Shown here in pieces: positions 1 through 7,000 of a stretch of DNA of 10,874 bases. The position numbers were made by a program, and so were the translations under genes. Source of the DNA: an uncultured Pseudomonadota bacterium (GTDB taxonomy: Bacteria > Myxococcota_A > UBA796 > UBA9615); contig CALCXL010000506.1 of the NCBI GenBank assembly GCA_937907595.1, positions 1 to 10,874 of the forward strand. Reading direction: 5' to 3'. The stretch's first letter is position 1; each line of letters starts with the position of its first letter. The notes beneath the pieces are model-generated. The model was not told the DNA's origin and ran no database searches. It saw only the letters and a list, made by a program, of their open reading frames with translations.

Positions 1-1
1 G

Positions 2-1063
2 GCAACCGAGGACCCCCGCGGCTTCCTGCAGCGCCTGGAGGGCCAGCCGGGGGTGATCCTGGACGAGGTGCAGCGCGTTCCCGACCTCTTCTCCGCGCTC
101 CAGGGCTTCCTGGACGATCAGCGGTCGGGGCCCGTGGTGCTCACCGGCTCGCAGCACTTCCTGCTGTCGGCGCGGATCAACCAGAGCCTGGCCGGGCGGG
201 TGGCGTTGCTGGAGCTGCTGCCGCTGTCCCTGGCCGAACAACGGCAGACCCCTGCCCGCGCCCCCCAGCAATGGTCCGACCGCGTGCCCTGGCTCGACCG
301 CCGCCCGAAGGCCTCCCTGGCCTCCCTCGACGCGGCCCTCTTCGCAGGCGGCTACCCCCGCATCCACGACCGGTCGTTGGACCCGCGGGTCTGGCTGGAC
401 GGCTACCTGCGCACCTACGTCGAACGGGACGTCCGCACGCTGACGAACGTGGGCGACCTCGGGGCCTTCTCGCGTTTTGTCGGCCTGCTCGCGGGCCGCA
501 CGGGCCGGCTCCTCAACCTCAGCTCCCTGGGCAACGACGCCGGCGTGAGCCAGAGCACGGCGAAGCGCTGGCTGTCGATCCTGGAGGCGAGCTACGTCGT
601 TCGGCTGCTCCGCCCCCACCACCGCAACTTCGGCAAGCGGCTGATGAAGTCGCCCAAGCCCTACTTCGTGGACACCGGGCTGCTCTGCCGGGTGCTGGGG
701 CTGCGATCGGCGTCGGAGTTGGCCACCCACCCGCTCCGCGGCGCGATCTTCGAGAACTTCGTCCTGTCGGAGGTCTGCAAGATGTTCGTGCACCACGGGG
801 AGCCCGCCCCGGTCCACTTCTGGCGCACCAGTCGGGGGGACGAGATCGACCTGCTCTGGTCCGACGGGGAGCGGCTGGTGGCGGGGGAGGCCAAGGCGGG
901 GGTGACCGTGGCGTCCGATGCGCTGGCGGGGCTGGACCGCTTCTGCGACCTCGCCGGCGCCCCGCCCGGCACCCTCATCTACGGCGGCAGCGAAGCCTAC
1001 GAGCGCCGCGGCCACTGGCTCCGCCCCTGGGATCGCCTCTCCCCCCTCCCCACATCTCCCTAG
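2..1063 (+). CDS. AAA_14/DUF4143 family ATPase (5' end missing)
   Basis: This is the C-terminal 353 residues of an ATPase of the AAA_14 plus DUF4143 type. The frame is open from base 2, so the gene starts before the window; a GTG at 53 is internal because it lies inside the Walker B strand. Visible: Walker B VILDEVQ at about residues 18-24, a sensor-like VLTGSQ at about 46-51, then SLAGRV. The DUF4143 part follows, with YLRTYVERDVRTL near 135, a winged-helix stretch with STAKRWLSILEASYVVRLL near 186, and SPKPYFVDTGLL near 217. Near the C terminus, GDEIDLL and, about 15 residues later, GEAKAG form a D...ExK pattern like PD-(D/E)xK nuclease folds. Walker A must lie in the missing N-terminal part. 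Members are widespread in bacteria, often as solitary accessory genes, and their biological role is poorly defined. Family call strong; function unknown. Confidence 0.9.
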   Translation, partial: ATEDPRGFLQRLEGQPGVILDEVQRVPDLFSALQGFLDDQRSGPVVLTGSQHFLLSARINQSLAGRVALLELLPLSLAEQRQTPARAPQQWSDRVPWLDRRPKASLASLDAALFAGGYPRIHDRSLDPRVWLDGYLRTYVERDVRTLTNVGDLGAFSRFVGLLAGRTGRLLNLSSLGNDAGVSQSTAKRWLSILEASYVVRLLRPHHRNFGKRLMKSPKPYFVDTGLLCRVLGLRSASELATHPLRGAIFENFVLSEVCKMFVHHGEPAPVHFWRTSRGDEIDLLWSDGERLVAGEAKAGVTVASDALAGLDRFCDLAGAPPGTLIYGGSEAYERRGHWLRPWDRLSPLPTSP

Positions 1064-1088
1064 CGACCCTCCCCACATCTCCCTAGCG
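1044..1088 (+). repeat. Two perfect 22-bp tandem copies (23-bp period) over the ATPase stop codon
   Basis: A 22-base C-rich unit (CCCTCCCCACATCTCCCTAG plus CG) occurs at 1044-1065 and again, identically, at 1067-1088, separated by one A. The TAG inside the first copy is the stop of the upstream ATPase; the TAG of the second copy is in another frame. It looks like a local slippage duplication in the gene tail and leader region. No regulatory role can be read from it. Confidence 0.85.
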
Positions 1089-1134
1089 CCCCGCCCCCAC
1101 CTCCTGTAGATCCCCTCCCGGAGGTTCCCCGCTC

Positions 1135-2730
1135 ATGCGCGCGATCCTGATCGTCCTGTCCCTGCTGCTCCTGCCCCTCCCCGCGCAGGCCCTGTGCCCG
1201 GCGTCGATGCCCATCGTGGACGACCTGAGCTGCAGCTCGGAGATCACCACCACCATCGACTGGCAGGCCACCAGCCTGCTCGGCGGGCCCTGCGCCGACG
1301 GCGAGTGCTACTCCTGCGGCACCCCCTACGCCAACGAGCCCCAGCAGGCCCCGGAGGCCGTCTACAGCTTCGGCTGCCAGAAGACCGGCGACGTCCTGCT
1401 GACGATCACCAACCTGCCCTGCGACCTGGACATCTACGTCCTGGACAGCAGCTGCGACCCCTTCACGGGCTGCGTCGAGGGCTCCACCGCCCCCTACGCC
1501 GTGGACGACAGCGTGCCCTTCACCTGCACCGCCGGGCAGCTGTACTACGTCGTCATCGAGGCCTACGGCACCACCCACGCCGACGTCGCCTCGGGCCCCT
1601 GCACCGACGACGGCACGCCCACCGGGACCGTCTACAGCCCCGACTACACCCTCAGCTTCGACGTCAGCCAGAGCACCGGCTGCGCCGAGGACTGCGACGA
1701 CGGCCTGGACAACGACCTGGACGGGATCGCCGACTGCGGCGACGCCGACTGCGCCTTCGACACCGTCTGCTGCGACCTGGACGAGGACGGCTTCTTCGGC
1801 ACCCAGTGCGCCGGCCCCGACTGCGACGACAACAACGCCGCCGTGCACCCCGGCGCGCCCGAGGTCGTCGACGGCCTGGACAACGACTGCGACGGCGACA
1901 CCGACGAGGGCAGCGACGTCTTCGACGACGACGGCGACGGCTTCAGCGAGCAGGACGGCGACTGCAACGACGCCAACGCCGCGGTGAACCCCGACGCGGT
2001 GGAGATCCCCGGCAACGGCGTCGACGACGACTGCGACGGCACCACCGACGAGGACGACGACGGCACCCACGACGGCGACGGCGACGGCTTCACCGAGCAG
2101 GAGGGCGACTGCAACGACGACGACGCCGCCGTGAACCCCGACGCGACGGAGATCGTCGGCAACGGCATCGACGACGACTGCGACGGGCAGGTCGACGAGG
2201 ACGACAACGGCGAGGTCGACGACGACGGCGACGGCTACTCCGAGAACGACGGCGATTGCGACGACACCGACCCCGCCGTGCACCCGGGCGCGCCGGAGAT
2301 CGTCGGCAACGGCATCGACGACGACTGCGACGGGCAGGTGGACGAGGACGACGACGGCGTCGTGGACAACGACGGCGACGGCTTCACCGAGCAGGACGGC
2401 GACTGCGACGACAACGACGCCGCCGTGAACCCCTACGCCGACGAGGACCCGGACAACAACATCGACGACGACTGCGACGGCGAGGTGGACGAGGTGGACG
2501 ACGGACCGCCGGCCGACGACGACGACGCAGCCGACGACGACGACACCGCCCCCAGCGACGACGACGACCTGGCCCCCCCCAACAGCACCGGCGACGACGA
2601 CGACTCCGCCCTGGACCCGCCCTCCTTCGGCTGCGCCTGCCAGACCGGCGAGCGCGCCGACGGCCTGTGGTTCGGCGGCTTGCTGCTCGGGCTGGCGCTG
2701 GCCCGGCGGAAGCGCGCCCGAGCGGCGTAG
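1135..2730 (+). CDS. Secreted MopE-repeat protein with MYXO-CTERM-like C-terminal anchor
   Basis: A 531-residue exported protein, probably surface-exposed and calcium- or metal-binding. Residues 1-19 are a signal peptide with a cleavage-like AQA at 17-19. Residues 20 to about 180 form a Cys-rich beta-type domain resembling pre-peptidase C-terminal (PPC) domains. A short GLDNDLDG/DCGDADC unit follows, then five MopE-type units of about 48-50 residues (from about 214 to 455), each with DGDG(F/Y), GDC(D/N)D, a (V/N)P(D/G)A-type turn and a D(D/N)DCDG core. Residues 461-490 hold four DDDD blocks. The tail has GCAC (C500, C502), a short hydrophobic segment and RRKRARAA, the Cys/membrane/Arg layout of MYXO-CTERM sorting signals. 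ATG at 1135 is preceded by GGAGG at 1120-1124. The small gene at 2755 follows 24 bp later, so the two may be co-transcribed. The related M. capsulatus MopE binds copper through a separate site, so copper binding is not implied here. Confidence 0.9.
   Translation: MRAILIVLSLLLLPLPAQALCPASMPIVDDLSCSSEITTTIDWQATSLLGGPCADGECYSCGTPYANEPQQAPEAVYSFGCQKTGDVLLTITNLPCDLDIYVLDSSCDPFTGCVEGSTAPYAVDDSVPFTCTAGQLYYVVIEAYGTTHADVASGPCTDDGTPTGTVYSPDYTLSFDVSQSTGCAEDCDDGLDNDLDGIADCGDADCAFDTVCCDLDEDGFFGTQCAGPDCDDNNAAVHPGAPEVVDGLDNDCDGDTDEGSDVFDDDGDGFSEQDGDCNDANAAVNPDAVEIPGNGVDDDCDGTTDEDDDGTHDGDGDGFTEQEGDCNDDDAAVNPDATEIVGNGIDDDCDGQVDEDDNGEVDDDGDGYSENDGDCDDTDPAVHPGAPEIVGNGIDDDCDGQVDEDDDGVVDNDGDGFTEQDGDCDDNDAAVNPYADEDPDNNIDDDCDGEVDEVDDGPPADDDDAADDDDTAPSDDDDLAPPNSTGDDDDSALDPPSFGCACQTGERADGLWFGGLLLGLALARRKRARAA
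1774..2502 (+). repeat. Tandem MopE-unit coding repeats, period 144-150 bp
   Basis: Five in-frame units encode the MopE motifs. The aromatic codon after DGDG or DEDG falls at 1792, 1942, 2089, 2236 and 2380, giving spacings of 150, 147, 147 and 144 bp. Units three and four share an identical 44-base stretch (2149-2192 and 2296-2339), which suggests recent duplication or gene conversion between these copies. The outer units are more diverged. Confidence 0.9.
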
Positions 2731-2740
2731 ACTGAGCGCC

Positions 2741-2746
2741 AGGAGG
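2741..2746 (+). promoter_or_regulatory. Shine-Dalgarno AGGAGG of the small gene
   Basis: A perfect AGGAGG lies 8 bases before ATG 2755. It supports translation of the frame that is later broken, rather than an independent start at GTG 2858. Confidence 0.75.
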
Positions 2747-2754
2747 ACCCGCCC

Positions 2755-3064
2755 ATGATGCCGCCCCACCTCTCCGGCGAGCCCACGCTCACCGGCAACA
2801 CCCTGGTGCTCCAGGGCTACTCCCTCAACTACACCGACCCCCGACTCCGAGCTGAGCGTGGTGGACGTGGACAGCGGCGAGGCGCTCCTCTTCGAGGCGA
2901 CGGTGGAGCAGGTGCGCCAGGACCGCAGCGGTGGCGCGGCCAACCCGCCGCCGGGCTCCATCCAGTACCGCTGCATCCTCACCGCGAAGCTGCAGGGCGT
3001 GGAGCTGGGCCAGACCTACCGCGTGTCCTTCGTGGACGAGGTCTTCGAGGTCACCGCCCGCTGA
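2755..3064 (+). CDS. Small unrecognised protein, apparently frameshifted in a C5 run
   Basis: An ATG at 2755 (a second ATG at 2758) sits 8 bases after AGGAGG at 2741-2746, so translation should start here. The frame gives a plausible beginning, MMPPHLSGEPTLTG then LVLQGYSLNYTDP, but after the C5 run at 2838-2842 it turns Arg-rich and implausible. From 2843 the next frame gives a coherent C terminus (DSELSVVDVDSGEALLFEAT, ending VSFVDEVFEVTAR) to TGA at 3062-3064. Dropping one C joins the two into a 102-residue protein. The second frame has no good start of its own: it contains a TGA at 2756, and its first GTG is at 2858 without a Shine-Dalgarno site. No signal peptide, membrane segment or known family is recognised; the C-terminal half looks beta-rich. 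It lies 24 bp after the MopE-repeat gene and may share its transcript. It is either a sequencing or assembly error or a real inactivation. Confidence 0.6.
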
Positions 3065-3097
3065 TCCGCAGCCGGCGTCGCCCCCCCACGGCCGCGC

Positions 3098-4012
3098 TCA
3101 GACCCAGCCCTCTTCGCGGTACCAGGCCATCGTCTCGACGAAGCCGACCTCCACCGGCACCTGCGGCTCCCAGCCGAAGTCGTCCCGCAGCCCCGCCGAC
3201 TCGCAGATCCACCAGGGCTGGCTTAGATCAGCCGCCTTGTCCCAGAACAGGCCGAGGAAGCGCAGGAGCAGGCCCGGGATCCGCACGACGCGGAGGGTGC
3301 TGCCCGTCGCCGTCGCCATGATCTCCGGCAGCTCCACGTTCCGAACGGTGCGCTCGGCCACCCCGTAGACCCGCCCCGAGGGGTGGTCTTGCTCGATCGT
3401 CGCCATCAGGGCGGAGATGCAGTCCTGCACGTGCACGAAGGCCGTGCCCTGACCGGGCCCCGGCAGCAGCAGCCAGCCCTTGCCGGCCAGCTTGAACAGG
3501 GGCGCCATGGCGACGTCCCCCGGTCCGTAGACCGCGCAGGGCCGCAGGATGGTCACCGGGAGCTGCTCGGCCACCGCCAGCACCGCGTCCTCCGCCGCCG
3601 CCTTCGACCGCCCGTAGTGGCTGGTGGGAGCCCGATCGGCCGGCGCCGCCCCGTCCTGCGAGGGCCCCGTCGCCGCCAGGGAGGACACGTGCACGAAGCG
3701 CTTCAGCGGCAGCCCGGCGCACGCGTCCAGGAGGCACTGGGTGGTGTCCCGGTTGTCGGCGTACATCTGCGCGGTCGTGCGGTTCCGGCCCCCGCCCGCG
3801 GCGTGCACCACGACGTCGACGTCCCGCAGCGCGTGGGCCAGGCCCTCGCCCGTGACCAGCGACGCCACCCGGCAGTCGGCGCCCAGGCCCGCGATCAGCT
3901 CGGTGCGGCTGCTCGCCCGGACCACCGCGCAGACCTCGTGCCCGGCGTCGATCAGCCGCGCCACCAGGCGGGTGCCCAGGAAGCCGGTCGCGCCGGTGAT
4001 GAGTACTCTCAC
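3098..4012 (-). CDS. NAD(P)-dependent epimerase/dehydratase-like extended SDR
   Basis: A 304-residue cytoplasmic oxidoreductase of the extended short-chain dehydrogenase/reductase class, related to sugar-nucleotide epimerases and 3-beta-hydroxysteroid dehydrogenase-like enzymes. The N terminus is the Rossmann strand and glycine loop VLITGATGFLG (G7, G10, G13). A VVVHAAG segment lies at 67-73, the catalytic serine region HVSS at 108-111 and the YxxxK pair YGRSK at Y133/K137, followed by ILRPCAVYGPGD near 155. All class-defining residues are present. The substrate cannot be read from the sequence. The GTG at 4012-4010 is chosen because it immediately precedes the first Rossmann strand; the open frame continues further upstream only through the antisense of the Asp-rich gene. 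No strong Shine-Dalgarno site is seen. It is convergent with the small gene at 2755 (33 bp apart) and divergent from the lipoprotein gene (37 bp apart). Confidence 0.9.
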   Translation of the reverse strand: MRVLITGATGFLGTRLVARLIDAGHEVCAVVRASSRTELIAGLGADCRVASLVTGEGLAHALRDVDVVVHAAGGGRNRTTAQMYADNRDTTQCLLDACAGLPLKRFVHVSSLAATGPSQDGAAPADRAPTSHYGRSKAAAEDAVLAVAEQLPVTILRPCAVYGPGDVAMAPLFKLAGKGWLLLPGPGQGTAFVHVQDCISALMATIEQDHPSGRVYGVAERTVRNVELPEIMATATGSTLRVVRIPGLLLRFLGLFWDKAADLSQPWWICESAGLRDDFGWEPQVPVEVGFVETMAWYREEGWV

Positions 4013-4037
4013 CCCAGCATCATCGCACCGACCCGAC

Positions 4038-4044
4038 GGAGGGG
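4038..4044 (+). promoter_or_regulatory. Shine-Dalgarno GGAGGGG deciding the lipoprotein start
   Basis: GGAGGGG ends 5 bases before ATG 4050. The open frame extends upstream to 3624 across the divergent SDR gene. This site and the lipoprotein signal starting at 4050 fix the true start. Confidence 0.75.
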
Positions 4045-4049
4045 AAGAA

Positions 4050-7000
4050 ATGCGCACGTTCCTGATGTTCCTGCTGTTCCTCTCGGCCTGCCCCGATCCC
4101 GTCGACGTCGACGACGACGACACCACGGCGACGGTGAACGACGACGACATCGCCGACGACGACGACAGCCAGGACGACGACGACTCCACCGACGACGACG
4201 ACGCCATCGACGACGACGACGCCATCGACGACGACGACTCCGTCGACGACGACGACTCGGACGACGACGACTCCGTGGACGACGACGACGCGGGTGACGA
4301 CGACGACGCCACGCCCCCCGTCGTCGACCCCGGCCCGCCGGGCTTCCCCAGCACCCTGGACGTGCTGCACGTCACCTTCGTGGGCGCCGCGGGCCTCTTC
4401 GCGGGCAGCAACAACCTGCAGGCGCAGCTCTGCCTGACCGCCACCGACTGCGTGGGCCTCGACAACCCCGAGTTCAACGACTTCGAGGCCGAGGAGCGCA
4501 ACGTCTTCTCCTTCGAGGGGCTCGGCGTGGACCGCTCGGACATCGACCGGGTGGAGCTGCGCACCAGCGGCAGCGACCAGTACACCCTGGACTGCCTGCA
4601 GGTGACGCTGGACGGCGAGCCGCTGCACTGCACCGACGGCATGGACCTGGATCTGGGCGACGACGGCCAGACGCTGTGGTCCAGCGCGCCGACCCTGGGC
4701 TGCACCTCCTGCACGCCCAGCCCCCTGACCAACGGGCCCATGCTCGGATCCATGGAGCCCGGCCTGGGCCGCCTGTGGGTGCGCACCGACGCCACCCGCC
4801 AGGTCCTGCTGCGCACCGGCCCCGACCCGAGCCAGCTGCTGCCCGCGCAGTACGCCTACCCGCTGGCGGCGAACGACATGACCCACGTGCTCGAGGTCGC
4901 CGGCCTGGGACCCTCGGAGCTGGTGCATTACGCCATCGACGTCGACGGGATCACCGAGGCCACCGGCTCCTTCACCAGCGCGCCCGAGCACGGCCCCGGC
5001 GTCAGCACCTTCGCCTTCGGCTCCTGCAGCAAGTTCGACGACCAGCCCATCTTCAACGTGATCGCCGACAAGGACCCCGACGTCTTCGTGTTCGTGGGCG
5101 ACAGCCACTACGGCAACACCAACGACCTGTCCGACCTGCGCCAGCACTACCGCTTCGCCCGGGAGATCGCGCCCCGCGCCGCCTTCGTCGCCACCACGCC
5201 CATCGTCGCCACCTGGGACGACCACGACTACGTGGGCAACAACACCGACGGCTTCGCGCCCGGCAAGGAGGTCGCCGCCCGCGTGTTCGCCGAGTACTGG
5301 GCCAACCCCTCCTACGGGACCCCGACCGTGCCCGGCATCTTCAGCTCCTGGCGCTGGGGCGACGTCGAGTACTTCCTGCTGGACGACCGCTACTGGCGCG
5401 CCGTCGACGACAGCATCCTGGGCGACGGCCAGACCGCGTGGTTCGTCGCCGCCCTGCAGGCCTCCAGCGCGACCTTCAAGGCCCTGGTCAGCGGCTCGCA
5501 GTGGACCACCGACGGCTCCGACGACTCCTGGGCCGCCTACCCCGACGCCCAGCAGGCCGTCCTGCAGGCGGTGGCCGACAGCGGCATCGACGGCGCCTTC
5601 CTGCTCAGCGGCGACATCCACCGCTCCGAGCTCCGCCTCCTGGCCGGCGGCGTCGGCGGCTATGCGCTGCCGGAGCTGGTCTCCTCCCCCCTGGCCAACA
5701 CCAACTCCTCCTGCCGCGGCGACGGCGAGCTGAGCGGCTGCTGGGACGCGGGCAACTACTTCCTGACGGTGCAGGCCGACTCCACGATCCCGGACCCCAG
5801 CCTCACCACCACGGTCTGGAGCGAGGCCGGCGCGGCCCGGGACAGCTGGGTGGTGACCCTGAGCGAGCTGAGCAACCCCGCCTTCGTGCCCGCGGACCCG
5901 GCGACGGACAGCGACTTCGACGGCGACGGGTACCCGGACCTGGCCGTCGGCACCCCCGGCGAAGCCATCGGCCTGGACGACGGGGCGGGCGGGGTCTGGG
6001 TGCTGCCTGGCGGCTCGGCGGGGCTGCGCTCCCTGGGCAGCGCGTCCATGAGCCAGGACTCGGGCAACGTGCCCGGCGCGTCGGAGCCCGGCGACCACTT
6101 CGGGGCCGCGCTGGCGGCGGGCGACTTCGACGGCGACGGCTTCTCCGATCTGGCGGTGGGCGCGCCCCAGGAGGAGCTCGGGTCGGTGGTCGGCACGGGC
6201 TGGGTCAACGTGGTGCCCGGCGGGATCGACGGCCTGGACCCCGACGCGGCCTTCGCCCTGCGCTCCGACGACGCCGGCGTGCCCGGCGGGGGGCTGTCGA
6301 CGGACGCGGCCATGGGCAGCGCATTGGCGGCGGGCGACTTCGACGGCGACGGGTACTCCGATCTGGCCGTGGGCCTGCCCGGCGAAGGGGGCGGCCGCGT
6401 GCTCGTCTACTGGGGTGCGGCGTCCGGCATCAGCGGGGCCGGGGCGACCGAGCTCAGCGGCGACGATGGCTCCTTCGGCGCGCGCATCGAAGTTAGCGAC
6501 GTCACCGGCGACGGGCTGGACGACGTGGTGATCGGCGCCCCCGACGCGGCCGGCGGCGGCTCCATCGCCGTGTTCGCGGGCTCCCCGTCGGGCCTGGGCG
6601 CCGCCTCCCTGGCCGTCCTGACGCACTCCGGGGCCGCGGACCTGGGCGCGGTCTTCGCCGTGGGCGAGTGGGACGGGCTGCCGGGCGAGGACGTGGTGGC
6701 GGGCCTGCCCTCGGCCAACGCGGGCACCGGACAGGTCCTGCTTTGGAGCGGGGGCCCCAGCGGAGGCACGGTCGGCTCCAGCCCCTTCGCCGCCCCCCCC
6801 GGCGGGTGCGGCGCGGGCTCCGATCTGGCACTGGGCAGCCACGAGGGCCAGCCCGTCTTGGCCGTGGGCTGCGCCGCGGTGCAGGAGGTGCACGTGGTGA
6901 TCGGCGCCAGCGTCTCCGTCGTCGACATCACCGACCTCCCCGGCCCCCAGATCGGCGGCAGCCCGGGCATCGGCTCGGTGCTCGCCCTGCGCGACATCGA

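Noticed and set aside
2..1063. The ATPase as a component of a contractile injection system
   Set aside because: eCIS loci carry AAA+ ATPases of the Afp15 kind. This one has a DUF4143 C terminus, a different family common as solitary genes, and it lies 7 kb from the DUF4157 gene with unrelated genes between.
1194..2735. A 513-codon plus-strand frame, extremely Arg-rich
   Set aside because: It is an out-of-frame reading of the GAC/GGC repeats, giving long Arg runs; not a real protein.
1060..2982. A 640-codon open frame on the minus strand, Val/Ala/Gly-rich
   Set aside because: It is the antisense of the GAC-rich MopE repeats; GTC/GTG codons give poly-Val repeats. The plus strand has a signal peptide, known motifs and a good ribosome-binding site.
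3624..4049. Upstream in-frame extension of the lipoprotein gene
   Set aside because: It overlaps the well-supported SDR gene on the other strand and would bury the lipoprotein signal peptide inside the protein.
4104..4310. Repeats at the Asp stalk as a CRISPR-like or VNTR non-coding array
   Set aside because: The repeats are in frame, codon-structured and inside a clear CDS; there are no spacers of independent sequence.
4013..4816. Upstream in-frame extension of the minus-strand SDR gene
   Set aside because: It is the antisense of the Asp-stalk codons, giving Ser runs. The SDR fold begins at the GTG at 4012, one residue before the first Rossmann strand.
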